From Streptomyces olindensis (GTDB lineage Bacteria; Actinomycetota; Actinomycetes; Streptomycetales; Streptomycetaceae): a stretch of 64,000 nt of DNA. Below the pieces are notes generated by a model. The model was not told the DNA's origin, made no database searches, and was given only the letters and a program-made list of their open reading frames with translations. Below, piece after piece: positions 17,091 through 25,200 of the stretch. Each line of letters opens with the position of its first letter. Position 1 is the first letter of the stretch. Location of the stretch: the NCBI GenBank assembly GCA_000696115.1, contig JJOH01000007.1:1-64000 (forward strand), written 5' to 3'. Both the position numbers and the translations under genes were made by a program.

Positions 17091-17389
17091 AGCGGTCCGA
17101 GCGGCCCGAGGTCCAGGTTGAGGTCCTCGGGCCGCAGTCCGTAGCGGTCGCGCAGTTCCGCCATCCGCTCCTCCAGCAGCATCAGGGTGAGCCCGATGCG
17201 CTCCTCCTGCTCCTCGCTCAGGTCCCCCACGTCGAACCGGCGCAGCGCCTGGCGCTCCATGAGCTGACGCAGCAGCTCCACCACGGTCAGCACGAGTTTG
17301 ACCAGGTCGCGCTCGACGGTGTCGGGCTCCAGGTCCAGCCGGTTGCGGTGCGGCCGGGGCTCGGGCCGGCGGTTCTCCGGGGACGTCAC
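17075..17389 (-). CDS. gvpK: Gas vesicle protein GvpK
   Basis: 104 residues. The core LDLEPDTVERDLVKLVLTVV and the region MERQALRRFDVGDLSEEQEE are typical GvpK, a required accessory protein of gas-vesicle assembly whose exact role is unclear. The GTG start at 17389 overlaps the TGA of gvpS (GTGA), so translation is coupled. It is the last gene of the operon; its stop lies in the terminator hairpin. Confidence 0.92.
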   Translation of the reverse strand: MTSPENRRPEPRPHRNRLDLEPDTVERDLVKLVLTVVELLRQLMERQALRRFDVGDLSEEQEERIGLTLMLLEERMAELRDRYGLRPEDLNLDLGPLGPLLPRD

Positions 17390-17574
17390 AGCAACTCCTC
17401 GAACGGGGAGGGCACCTGGGCGTTCACCGAGCTGATGAGCGCGTTGAGGTCGATACGGACGAGGTCGACGTCGGCGATGCGCAGCGTGATGTCCCCCGTG
17501 ATCACGACACCGCCGGCGAGCAGCCGGTCGAGCAGGTCCACGAGGGCGACCTCACGGCGTTCCACTACGGTCAC
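17386..17574 (-). CDS. gvpS: Gas vesicle protein GvpS (GvpA-like, short)
   Basis: 62 residues and little more than the GvpA/J core: LVDLLDRLLAGGVVITGDIT then RIADVDLVRIDLNALISSV. GvpS proteins are minor GvpA paralogues. The start is GTG at 17574, seven bases after GGGGAGAA; the longer ORF upstream overlaps gvpL and is not the start. It overlaps gvpK by four bases. Confidence 0.85.
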   Translation of the reverse strand: MTVVERREVALVDLLDRLLAGGVVITGDITLRIADVDLVRIDLNALISSVNAQVPSPFEELL

Positions 17575-17590
17575 GGCTTCTCCCCGTCGG

Positions 17591-18346
17591 TCATGCGTCC
17601 TCCCCGGCGAACGAATAGGCGGCCCAGGGCCCGGTGAGTTCCACCCGCATTCCGGGCACCTCACCCTTCGTGCGGTCCACCATTTCCACGAATTCCTCGG
17701 AATGCGCGCGCGGCACGAGATAGGCGGCATTCAATACATTCCGCCCGGTCGCCTTGGACAGCGCGGGATTCTGCGGAGGATGCAGCCGGGAATCCTCTGC
17801 GAATGCGGAAAGCTCCTCGTGCAGCCGGGTCGCGAAATGCTCGGCCTTCTGCCACATCTCCTCGTGCGACCTGGTCTGCAGGCGCCGCTGCCGCAGGTAG
17901 TCCCGGCCCGAGGTGGCCTTCTGCGCGGGCCGGGGGCTCTGCTGCGGTTCGGACTCGGCGTACACCTTGACGCCCCACTCGACGCGGCCCTCCAGCCGGT
18001 CGAGGGTGCGCCGGAAGTCGTCCTCGCGGGCCTCGATCATCATCCGTACGCCGCTGTCGTCCCGGAACACGGTGCCGAGCCGCAGCGGCAGCGGGGTCGT
18101 GACAGTGGTGAGCGCGTCGATCACGCCCTGGTGGGCCCGGGCCGTCTCGGTGAGCCAGTCCAGGTCCTCCAGATGGGCGCGGAGCGGTTCCTCCGCGAAG
18201 TCCCGCTCCGGCACGTGGCTGACCACGGCGACGAGGCCGTGGTGGTTGAGCGCTCTGGGCGGATCGCCCGCCACCCCCGTCAGCTGGGACTGGAGCGGTG
18301 TGCCGAAGGGGCGGCAGACGGCGTAGACGTACCGCAGTCCGGTCAC
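17591..18346 (-). CDS. gvpL: Gas vesicle protein GvpL (GvpL/GvpF family)
   Basis: 251 residues of the GvpL/F family: YVYAVCRP at the start, VPERDFAEEPLRAHLEDLDW, then RLGTVFRDD and the final GPWAAYSFAGE. These proteins assist GvpA assembly and may cap growing vesicles. The GTG start overlaps the gvpJ stop by four bases and has AAGGAGG upstream inside gvpJ. Compared with the second family member here (gvpF) it has an extra helical insert around SEPQQSPRPAQKATSGRDYL. Confidence 0.92.
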   Translation of the reverse strand: MTGLRYVYAVCRPFGTPLQSQLTGVAGDPPRALNHHGLVAVVSHVPERDFAEEPLRAHLEDLDWLTETARAHQGVIDALTTVTTPLPLRLGTVFRDDSGVRMMIEAREDDFRRTLDRLEGRVEWGVKVYAESEPQQSPRPAQKATSGRDYLRQRRLQTRSHEEMWQKAEHFATRLHEELSAFAEDSRLHPPQNPALSKATGRNVLNAAYLVPRAHSEEFVEMVDRTKGEVPGMRVELTGPWAAYSFAGEDA

Positions 18347-18681
18347 GGTGCCTCCTTCTTCTCCGCGCGGCCGGGCTCCAGTTCCTCCAGCCGGGCCAGC
18401 CTCTCGCGCAACTCGGCGTTCTCACGGGTCAGTTCGTCGCGGCGGGCCCGCGAGGACAGGGCCGGGTCGGTCTCCCACCAGTCGATGCCCATCTCCTTCG
18501 CCTTGTCCACCGAGGCGACGATCAGCCGCAGCTTGATGGTGAGCAGTTCGATGTCGAGCAGGTTGATGCGGATGTCGCCCGCGATGACGATGCCCTTGTC
18601 GAGCACCCGTTCCAGGATGTCGGCGAGGTTGGCGCCGCTTCCATGGCCGTAGGGCTCGGGCATCCTGCTGGGCGTCGTCAT
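18343..18681 (-). CDS. gvpJ: Gas vesicle protein GvpJ (GvpA paralogue with coiled-coil tail)
   Basis: 112 residues. The N-terminal half is a GvpA-type core (LADILERVLDKGIVIAGDIR, IELLTIKLRLIVASVDKAKE). The C-terminal half is a charged coiled coil (DELTRENAELRERLARLEEL). GvpJ-type proteins are minor wall or nucleation components. Overlaps on both sides (ATGA with gvpZ, GTGA with gvpL) show tight coupling. Confidence 0.9.
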   Translation of the reverse strand: MTTPSRMPEPYGHGSGANLADILERVLDKGIVIAGDIRINLLDIELLTIKLRLIVASVDKAKEMGIDWWETDPALSSRARRDELTRENAELRERLARLEELEPGRAEKKEAP

Positions 18682-19817
18682 CGCCGGCTCCCGCCTTCGG
18701 CGTACTCGTCGTCGTACTCGTCGGCCTCGTCCTCCTCGTACGCGCCCTCAGGCTCCTCCTCGGCCTCCTCTTCGGGCTCCTCCTCGTCGTACTCCGACTC
18801 GGCCTCGTCCTCGTCCTCGTACTCGCCCTCGGGTTCCGCCTCGCCTTCCTCGTCCTCGTCCTCTTCCTCGTCCTCGGCGTACTCGTCCTCGGGTTCCTCG
18901 CCCTCGGCTTCCTCACCCTCGGGGCGTTCCTCCTCGGACTCCTCCTCGGCGAGCGCGTCCTCGTGGCTGGTGACGACCTCGCCGTCGCGGATCTCGCCGC
19001 GCCAGCCGTCCTCCGCCTCGCCCTTGAGGGTGATGAAGCGGGCGAAGTTCTTCAGGTCGAGCCGGGCCCGGCGGCCCTGGGCGCGCCAGATGTTGCCGGT
19101 CTTCTCGAAGAAACCGGAGGGGTAGTACTCGATGACCAGCAGGACGCGGGTGAGGTTGTCGGCGAGCCGGTGGAAGGAGACGACGCCCTTCGTGGAGCCC
19201 TTGGCGCCCTCGGAGGTCCAGACGATGCGGTCGTCGGGGACCTGCTCGGTCGTCGTCGCCTTCCAGCTGCGGTTGGACCACCAGATCTTGGCCTGCCAGT
19301 CGGAGTGGGTGTCGTCGGCGCGGTTCGCGCTCTTGACGCCCTTCGCGAAGGTGCTGAAGTCCTGGTACTGGGTCCACTGGTCGTACGCCGTGCGCAGCGG
19401 CACGCCGACGTCGATGTGCTCGATGATGACGGTGGGCTTGTTGCCCGAGCGGCCCTTGCGCTTGCCCTTGCCGCCGCCCAGGTTCTTGAAGGCGCCCGTG
19501 ACCTTGTCCTTGATGCTCGACCCGCCGGTCTCCAGGGCGGCGCGCAGCGGGCCCTTGCCCTCGGCGAGCTTGCGGCCGCCGTCGAGGGCGAGCTTGGCGA
19601 AGCCGGGGCTGTTGCCCTCGGCGATGTCGTTCAGTCTGTTGGTGGTCTCGCCGAGCTTGCGGCCCACGCCGGTCAGCATGCGGGTGGCCTGAGCGGCGAG
19701 GTACTCCTGCAGCTCGGCCTTCAGCCGGTCGGCGGCCTCGCTGTGGGCCACGTCGGTGAGCGGGTTCTTGGTCGCTCCATTTGCGGCGGAGCGCGCGGAT
19801 CCGAGCGTGTCGGTCAT
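18678..19817 (-). CDS. gvpZ: Gas vesicle cluster protein GvpZ: SRPBCC domain with very acidic tail
   Basis: 379 residues in the gvpZ position of the actinomycete order. The N-terminal third is helical (LKAELQEYLAAQATRML). A START/polyketide-cyclase-like SRPBCC domain follows at about residues 125-265 (VIIEHIDVGVPLRTAYDQWT, DRIVWTSEGAKGS, ARLDLKNFARFI). The last 105 or so residues are nearly all Glu, Asp, Ala, Gly and Tyr, with no hydrophobic core. SRPBCC domains bind hydrophobic ligands; the role in vesicle formation is unknown. The tail is opposite in charge to the Lys-rich tail of GvpY encoded next door. Both ends overlap neighbours by four bases. Confidence 0.82.
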   Translation of the reverse strand: MTDTLGSARSAANGATKNPLTDVAHSEAADRLKAELQEYLAAQATRMLTGVGRKLGETTNRLNDIAEGNSPGFAKLALDGGRKLAEGKGPLRAALETGGSSIKDKVTGAFKNLGGGKGKRKGRSGNKPTVIIEHIDVGVPLRTAYDQWTQYQDFSTFAKGVKSANRADDTHSDWQAKIWWSNRSWKATTTEQVPDDRIVWTSEGAKGSTKGVVSFHRLADNLTRVLLVIEYYPSGFFEKTGNIWRAQGRRARLDLKNFARFITLKGEAEDGWRGEIRDGEVVTSHEDALAEEESEEERPEGEEAEGEEPEDEYAEDEEEDEDEEGEAEPEGEYEDEDEAESEYDEEEPEEEAEEEPEGAYEEDEADEYDDEYAEGGSRR

Positions 19818-20419
19818 CCCTCACCGCCTCCCTTCGGCAGCCGGTTCCGGGAGCTGCCGCCCCTTTTTCCGGCGGACGTCGCCTTCTTCGCGGCCGTGGT
19901 CTTCTTCGCCGCCGTCTTCTTGGCGGGGCCCTTTCCGGCGGGGGCCTTCTTCGCCGCCTTCTTCGCGGGTGCCTTCTTGGCGGGGGCCTTCTTCGCCGCC
20001 TCCTTCGGGCCCCGCTCAGGCTCCTCGTCCTCCTCCGGCCCGGAGTCCTCGGGCTCCTCGTCGGCGGACTTCTCGGCGTCGGTGTCACCCGTGCCCGGCA
20101 CCGCGCCCGCCAGTTGGTCGCGGACCTGGGCGGTACGGCCGTGCAGCCGGTCGGCGAACGCGTCGAGCTGCCGCTCGACCATGGCGCCGGAGGCCGCCTT
20201 GCCGACACCGCGCAGATCCTCGCGCAGCTGGTCCCCGATCTCCTTGAACTGCGGGTTGTTCCGCAGCTGCTGCTGGAGCAGGTCGGCGACCATGCGCGGG
20301 CTCAGGTTCAGCTTCTTCCCGGCGACCAGGCCGCCGACGGCCATCGCCATCTTGAGTTTCCTGGTGCGCCCCAGGAGATATCCGGCCCCCAGCGCGAGGC
20401 CCAGTCCCGTTCGGTTCAT
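19814..20419 (-). CDS. gvpY: Gas vesicle cluster protein GvpY: Lys/Ala-rich tail
   Basis: 201 residues. A hydrophobic N-terminus (GLGLALGAGYLLGRTRKLKM) could associate with membrane or vesicle. A helical middle (LLQQQLRNNPQFKEIGDQLR) precedes an acidic strip (EKSADEEPEDSGPEEDEE). Then comes a histone-H1-like tail built from AKKAPAKKA-type units, ending GGSSRNRLPKGG. The function is unknown; the gene lies between gvpG and gvpZ and is co-translated with both by four-base overlaps. The basic tail could bind nucleic acid or the acidic GvpZ tail. Confidence 0.8.
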   Translation of the reverse strand: MNRTGLGLALGAGYLLGRTRKLKMAMAVGGLVAGKKLNLSPRMVADLLQQQLRNNPQFKEIGDQLREDLRGVGKAASGAMVERQLDAFADRLHGRTAQVRDQLAGAVPGTGDTDAEKSADEEPEDSGPEEDEEPERGPKEAAKKAPAKKAPAKKAAKKAPAGKGPAKKTAAKKTTAAKKATSAGKRGGSSRNRLPKGGGEG

Positions 20420-20679
20420 GGTGTCGTCCCGTTGCCCGTTCCCGCGCTCCCGCGCGAAGCGATCTCCAACCGGTCGAGGAGTTCGTCCTCGAGGCGGTCG
20501 AACTCCTCCTCCGTGATCTCTCCGGCCTCCAACCGCTCCTCCAGACGGGCCAGTTCCGCCCGGACCGTGGCGGGGTCGTAGTAGATCCGCTCGGCCTCCT
20601 GGAGGACCTGTCTGATGGCCCAGGCGCTGCCGCGCACCGGTGCGAACGGCAGCAGCAGCACCTCCGAGATCAGGCCCAC
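20416..20679 (-). CDS. gvpG: Gas vesicle protein GvpG
   Basis: 87 residues. The start is GTG at 20679, giving the family N-terminus GLISEVLLLPFAPVRG; an ATG ten codons earlier lies inside gvpF and gives no matching sequence. The rest is helical with the GvpG-typical GEITEEEFDRLEDELLDRL. GvpG is an assembly accessory. It begins five bases after the gvpF stop, with GGAGCGGGGTGA bridging the two, and overlaps gvpY by four bases. Confidence 0.9.
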   Translation of the reverse strand: MGLISEVLLLPFAPVRGSAWAIRQVLQEAERIYYDPATVRAELARLEERLEAGEITEEEFDRLEDELLDRLEIASRGSAGTGNGTTP

Positions 20680-20683
20680 GTCG

Positions 20684-21457
20684 TCACCCCGCTCCGGTGT
20701 CCGTGCCACTCGCCGCGGTGCCCGCGGGCTCGGCCGGGCCGGGCTCGACGAAGCTGTAGGGGGGCAGCGGGCCGTTGACCCGCACCTCCAGGTGCGGCAG
20801 GTCCTTGCGGGCCTGCTCCACCGCGGCCAGGAAGTTCTCGGCCGAGTCCCGGTCCACCAGGAACGACACGTTGGCCAGCCAGCCGGTGGACTCGGGGCCC
20901 ACGCTCACCGCCTCGGCCGCGGGCTCCAGGACGCTCCGGAGCGCGGCCGCGTCGTCGGCCTCCTTGGCCTTGACGGCGGCCGCGACCATCTCGCCGAGCC
21001 GGATCTTGTCGTCGTAACTGCCGCCGCCGGCCTGCCGGTTGGCCTCCGCGAGGCCGCGGATCTCCGGGCTCTCGGCCATCACCTGGTGCAGGACGGCCTC
21101 TTCGACGTGGTTGGCCTTGACGTTGTACTCGACCCGGCCGTCCAGGGCCCGCAGGCGCTCCTTGTAGTGCTCGGCGCGCTCGGCGAGCACCCCGGTGATC
21201 GACTTGTCGTCCGGTGCGACGCTGCCGAACCGCATGGGCAGCACGCAGCCGGCCGCGCCCGCCTCGCTGAGCACGTTCTGGTGGGCGAGCAGGTCCTTGC
21301 GCTTGGGCCGCAGCCCCTCGGGCGCCTCGCTGACGACGGCCGCCAGGTCGCCCTCGCGCAGGATGCGCACCGGGCGGGGCGGGTCGCCGACGCCGCCCAT
21401 GCCCTCGGGGAGCCCGGGGTGCGAGCTCGCCGCGATGCCGTAGACGTAGGTGCTCAC
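20684..21457 (-). CDS. gvpF: Gas vesicle protein GvpF (GvpL/GvpF family)
   Basis: 257 residues: TYVYGIAASSHPGLPE at the start, VLPMRFGSVAPDDKSITGVL in the middle and NGPLPPYSFVEP near the end, all standard for GvpF/L. In other species GvpF contacts GvpA and locates at the gas-facing side. The GTG start overlaps the gvpA stop by four bases, with AGGAGGAGCAGGA upstream. The last 20 residues are Ala/Gly/Pro-rich and specific to this lineage. Confidence 0.92.
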   Translation of the reverse strand: MSTYVYGIAASSHPGLPEGMGGVGDPPRPVRILREGDLAAVVSEAPEGLRPKRKDLLAHQNVLSEAGAAGCVLPMRFGSVAPDDKSITGVLAERAEHYKERLRALDGRVEYNVKANHVEEAVLHQVMAESPEIRGLAEANRQAGGGSYDDKIRLGEMVAAAVKAKEADDAAALRSVLEPAAEAVSVGPESTGWLANVSFLVDRDSAENFLAAVEQARKDLPHLEVRVNGPLPPYSFVEPGPAEPAGTAASGTDTGAG

Positions 21458-21888
21458 TCCTGCTCCTCCTTCCGGCGGGCCGACGTGCTCTTGCGGGCGC
21501 GCGGACGCGACTCGGTCTCACGCTCGGAGCCTTCGCTCCGCGCCTGCTTGAAGGCGTCGGAGATGGTCTCGGCGGCGCCGGACAGCGCCCCCTTGGACTT
21601 GCCGCGGGCGCCGGACTCGGTGATCTCCCCGACCAGGTCGGGCAGGCCCGGGTCCTTGCGCGGCCCGGCCTCCAGGTCGAGCCGGTTGCACGCCTCGGCG
21701 AAGCGCAGATAGGTGTCGACGCTGGCGACGACGACGCGGACGTCGATCTTGAGGATCTCGATACCGACCAGGGACACTCGAACGAACGCGTCGATCACGA
21801 GCCCCCTGTCCAGAACAAGTTCAAGCACGTCGTAGAGACCGCTGCTGCCGCCTCCGCCGCCGGTCTGCTGTGCCGGTACGACAGTCAT
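21454..21888 (-). CDS. gvpA: Gas vesicle structural protein GvpA
   Basis: 144 residues. Residues 17-72 form the conserved shell-protein core (LYDVLELVLDRGLVIDAFVR, VSLVGIEILKIDVRVVVASV, DTYLRFAEACNRL). Most GvpA proteins are near 70-75 residues; this one has an extra 70-residue polar, mostly basic tail (ARGKSKGALS, RPRARKSTSARRKEEQE). Such tails occur in Streptomyces GvpA. GAGGAGGAA precedes the ATG. Whether it can form classical buoyant vesicles is not decided by the sequence. Confidence 0.93.
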   Translation of the reverse strand: MTVVPAQQTGGGGGSSGLYDVLELVLDRGLVIDAFVRVSLVGIEILKIDVRVVVASVDTYLRFAEACNRLDLEAGPRKDPGLPDLVGEITESGARGKSKGALSGAAETISDAFKQARSEGSERETESRPRARKSTSARRKEEQE

Positions 21889-21934
21889 GCCGGCTGTTCC
21901 TCCTCGTGTGTGGGTGTGTTTCCGGTCGGGCGGC

Positions 21935-22315
21935 CTAGCGGCCGCCGGGCCTGCGCGCGTCGGCCCGCCCGCGCTCGTAGCGCCGGACGCGCCGGTATCC
22001 GGTGAGCTGCCCCTGGGGGTCGAGCTCCACCTCGTAGCTCGCCATCAGGCTCATCGTGTCGGGCACGCGCTCGAGTTCGAGGACCTCGACCTCCAGCGAC
22101 CAGCCCTGCTCCGTCTGCGCGAAGGACGACACGGATTCGGCTTCCATGCCGGTGAGTTCCGCGAGCTGCCCGCGCGCCCGGCGCAGCACCTCCATCGGAC
22201 TCGGCCGGCGGTCGGCCGTCGGGTCGTCGTTCGACGTGTGCGTCTTCTGGGGATTTTGGGAATCCTGGGATTTCTGTGAACTCTGTGACTCTTGCGTGTT
22301 TTTTGTGTTCGACAT
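21935..22315 (-). CDS. gvpO: Gas vesicle protein GvpO
   Basis: 126 residues. The N-terminal 35 residues are Gln/Ser/Asn-rich with repeated SQ, DSQN-type units (disordered). The C-terminal part is the GvpO domain (VLRRARGQLAELTGMEAESV, WSLEVEVLELERVPDT, YEVELDPQGQLTGYRRVRRY). GvpO is an accessory, in haloarchaea linked to expression control. I chose ATG at 22315 because GGGGAGG is five bases upstream; a GTG two codons earlier is too close to it. It is the first gvp gene, 93 bases after the polymerase gene. Confidence 0.9.
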   Translation of the reverse strand: MSNTKNTQESQSSQKSQDSQNPQKTHTSNDDPTADRRPSPMEVLRRARGQLAELTGMEAESVSSFAQTEQGWSLEVEVLELERVPDTMSLMASYEVELDPQGQLTGYRRVRRYERGRADARRPGGR

Positions 22316-22408
22316 GGCCACCTCCCCCTCCGTGTGGCCGCAAGAGTGTTCGCCAAACCTCTACGGGCGCATGCATCTGCCACCCGTCACGACCGGCCCG
22401 CGGGTGGT

Positions 22409-23335
22409 TCAGCCGCGCAGGGCGTTCAGCCGCCGCCGGGCCGGCCCCAGTGCCCGGCCCCGGTTCAGCAGGCCTGACCAGGGGTTGGTGCGGGCCTGCT
22501 CGACGGCGTCGGCGATGGTCCAGCGGCGGGCGTTCAGCTCCGGGTCGTCCAGCTGCTCCCGGGTGATGGGGGTGGCCACGGGCGCGCCCGGCCGGGGCCG
22601 GACGGTGAAGGGCGCGACGGCGGTCTGGGCGTAGGCGTTGCGCTGGATGTCGAGGTAGAGCCGGTCGCCGCGGTCCTTCTTGCGGGCGGCGGTGGTGAGC
22701 CGGTCGGGGTGGGCGTCGGCGAGGGTGTCGGCGACGTCCCGGGCGAAGGCGCGGACCTCGTCGAAGTCGTGCCGGCCGTTCAGCGGGACGATCGCGTGCA
22801 GGCCGCGCGATCCGGTGGTCATCAGCGCGGCGGGCAGCGCCAGCTCGTCGAGCAGCTCCCCGAGCAGCCGGGCGGCGTCCCGCACGGCCTCGAAGTCGTC
22901 ACCGGCCGGGTCGAGGTCGAAGACCATCCGGTCGGGGTGATCGGGGCTGTCGACGCGGGACAGCCAGCGGTGCAGGGTGATGCTCGCCTGGTCGGCCAGG
23001 TAGAGGAGGGTGGCGGTGTCGTCGCAGACGGTGTGGCGGACGGTGCCGCCCTCCTTGGCCAGGTCGACGCGCCGGATCCACTCCGGGTAGTGGTCCGGGG
23101 TGTTCTTCTGCATGAACCGGGGCCCGTCGACGCCGTCCGGGTGCCGTTCCAGCATCAGGGGCCGGCCGCGCAGGTGCGGCAGCATGAAGGGCGCGACGGC
23201 CCGGTGGTAGTTCACCAGGTCGCCCTTGGTGTACTCCTTGGCGTCGCCGCCGGGGAAGAGCACCTTGTCCGGCCGGTGCACCTCCACCGTGCGGCGGCCC
23301 GCCCGCACCCTGCGCGTGCCGTCGCCGCCGCTCAC
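22409..23335 (-). CDS. ligD: LigD-type DNA polymerase/primase domain protein (NHEJ)
   Basis: 308 residues forming one PrimPol domain of the LigD kind, with no ligase or nuclease domain attached. The metal-binding motif DLDPAGDDF, the nucleotide-binding GSRGLHAIVPL and the third acid in LYLDIQRNAYAQT are intact, so it should be active. Such stand-alone proteins fill ends during Ku-dependent non-homologous end joining. The symbol is by domain only. The GTG start overlaps the transketolase stop (GTGA). No ku gene is in the window. Confidence 0.88.
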   Translation of the reverse strand: MSGGDGTRRVRAGRRTVEVHRPDKVLFPGGDAKEYTKGDLVNYHRAVAPFMLPHLRGRPLMLERHPDGVDGPRFMQKNTPDHYPEWIRRVDLAKEGGTVRHTVCDDTATLLYLADQASITLHRWLSRVDSPDHPDRMVFDLDPAGDDFEAVRDAARLLGELLDELALPAALMTTGSRGLHAIVPLNGRHDFDEVRAFARDVADTLADAHPDRLTTAARKKDRGDRLYLDIQRNAYAQTAVAPFTVRPRPGAPVATPITREQLDDPELNARRWTIADAVEQARTNPWSGLLNRGRALGPARRRLNALRG

Positions 23336-25179
23336 CGCACGACCGCCTCCTCCACCAGCAGCCGTCCGGCCGCGGCGATGGACTCCGTGTCGATGCCGGC
23401 GGCGTGCAGCTGCTCGTCCGGGGACGCCGAGCCGGGCATGGTCCGTACGGCGAGCCGCACCAGGCGCGGCACGGGCCGGCCGTCGGTGAACGCGTCGAGG
23501 ACCGCGTCGCCGATGCCGCCCTCCGGGTGGTGGTCCTCCACGGTCACCAGGCAGCCGGTCTCCTCGGCGGCCCGGCGCAGGGTGGCGCGGTCGACGGGCT
23601 TGACCGAGTACAGGTCGATCACCCGCGCCCGGATGCCCTGCTCCTCCAGCGCGTCGGCGGCGGCCAGCGCCTCGTGCACGGTGACGCCCGCCGCGACGAG
23701 GGTCAGCCGGTCCTCACCGGAGGAGCGCAGCACCTTGCTGCCGCCGACCGGGAACTCCTCGTCGGGGCCGTAGATCACCGGGCTCTCGCCGCGCGAGGTG
23801 CGCAGGTAGCGGATGCCCTCCAGGCCGGCCATCGTGCCGACGAGCCGCGCGGTCTGGTTGGCGTCGCAGGGGTAGAGCACGGTCGAGCCGTGCACCGCCC
23901 GCATCATCGCCAGGTCCTCCAGGCCCATCTGGCTGGGCCCGTCCTGCCCGATGGCGACGCCGGCGTGCGAGCCGACGAGGTTGATGCCGGAGCCGCTGAT
24001 GGACGCCATCCGGATGAAGTCGTGGGCGCGGGTCAGGAAGGCCGCGAAGGTGGCGGCGTACGGCACCCAGCCGCGGGCCGCGAGGCCGACCGCCGAGGCG
24101 ACCAGCTGCTGCTCGGCGATGTAGCACTCGAAGTAGCGGTCGGGGTGTTCCTTGGCGAAGAACTCGGCGCGGGTGGAGTCGCCGACCTCGCCGTCCAGGG
24201 CGACGATGTCACCGCGGCCGGTGCCGAGCGCGGCCAGGGCCTCGCCGAAGGCGTTGCGGGTGGCGACCTCCTCGCCCTTCTCCCAGGTGGGGAGCTCGAA
24301 GTCCCCGGTCTGGACGGAGTGCAGCATGCGGGCGGCGGCCGGCTCCCGCACCTGGACGCGGAGGTCGCGGGAGCCGCCGAGTTCGGCGACCGCGTCCTCG
24401 GCCTCCGGCAGCGGCTTGCCGTGCAGGCCCTCGCGGTCCTGGACGCCCTCGACGCCCTTGCCCTTGAGGGTGCGGGCGAGGATGGCGGTGGGCTGGCCCT
24501 TGGTGGAGGCGGCCTCGCCGTAGGCCCGGTCGACGGCGTCCACGTCGTGGCCGTCGACCTCGATGGTGTGCCAGTCGAAGGCCTGGAAGCGGCGGGCGTA
24601 GGCGTCCAGGTCGTGGCCGTGCCGGGTCGGGCCGCGCTGGCCGAGGCGGTTGACGTCGACGATCACGGTGAGGTTGTCCAGGTGCTCGTACCCGGCGTGC
24701 TCGGCGGCCTCCCACACGGATCCCTCGGCCAGCTCGCTGTCGCCGCACAGCACCCAGACGCGGTAGCCGGTGCGGTCCAGGCGCTTTCCGGCCAGCGCGA
24801 TGCCGACGCCGACCGGCAGGCCCTGCCCGAGCGAGCCGGTGGCCGTCTCGACCCATGGCAGGCGCTGCGGGGTGGGGTGCCCTTCGAGGCGGCTGCCCAG
24901 CTCGCGGAAGGTGAGCAGTTCCTCGTCGTCGATGGCGCCGGCCGCCTTGTACGCGGCGTACAGCAGCGGCGAGGCGTGCCCCTTGGACAGGACGAAGCGG
25001 TCGTTGCCGGGGTGGGCCGGGCGGTCGAAGTCGTAGCGGAAGTGGTGGGCGAGCAGCACCGCCACCAGGTCGGCGGCGGACATCGAGGACGTCGGGTGCC
25101 CGGAGCCCGCGGCGGCGGCAGCGCGGACGCTGTCCACGCGCAGCTGCTGTCCGAGGTCGGTGAGTTCACCGGTGTTCAT
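23332..25179 (-). CDS. tkt: Transketolase
   Basis: 615 residues, TPP-dependent. The N-terminal half has SGHPTSSMSAADL, SKGHASPLLYAAY, the GDSELAEGSVWEA TPP motif and the second cofactor contact NRLGQRGPT. The pyrimidine domain has the catalytic Glu region YIAEQQLVASAVG, then SHAGVAIGQDGPSQM. The C-terminal domain ends RTMPGSASPDEQLHAAG. It moves two-carbon units between sugar phosphates in the non-oxidative pentose phosphate pathway. At this length it belongs to the shorter type seen in archaea and some actinobacteria and is probably a second copy beside a housekeeping one. It starts 21 bases after the NADH dehydrogenase gene and overlaps the polymerase gene. Confidence 0.92.
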   Translation of the reverse strand: MNTGELTDLGQQLRVDSVRAAAAAGSGHPTSSMSAADLVAVLLAHHFRYDFDRPAHPGNDRFVLSKGHASPLLYAAYKAAGAIDDEELLTFRELGSRLEGHPTPQRLPWVETATGSLGQGLPVGVGIALAGKRLDRTGYRVWVLCGDSELAEGSVWEAAEHAGYEHLDNLTVIVDVNRLGQRGPTRHGHDLDAYARRFQAFDWHTIEVDGHDVDAVDRAYGEAASTKGQPTAILARTLKGKGVEGVQDREGLHGKPLPEAEDAVAELGGSRDLRVQVREPAAARMLHSVQTGDFELPTWEKGEEVATRNAFGEALAALGTGRGDIVALDGEVGDSTRAEFFAKEHPDRYFECYIAEQQLVASAVGLAARGWVPYAATFAAFLTRAHDFIRMASISGSGINLVGSHAGVAIGQDGPSQMGLEDLAMMRAVHGSTVLYPCDANQTARLVGTMAGLEGIRYLRTSRGESPVIYGPDEEFPVGGSKVLRSSGEDRLTLVAAGVTVHEALAAADALEEQGIRARVIDLYSVKPVDRATLRRAAEETGCLVTVEDHHPEGGIGDAVLDAFTDGRPVPRLVRLAVRTMPGSASPDEQLHAAGIDTESIAAAGRLLVEEAVVR

Positions 25180-25200
25180 GAGTCTCCCTTCGCGGAGTCG

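Noticed and set aside
17574..17730. A longer N-terminus for gvpS
   Set aside because: The extra 52 codons lie inside gvpL in another frame and the GTG at 17574 has a good ribosome site.
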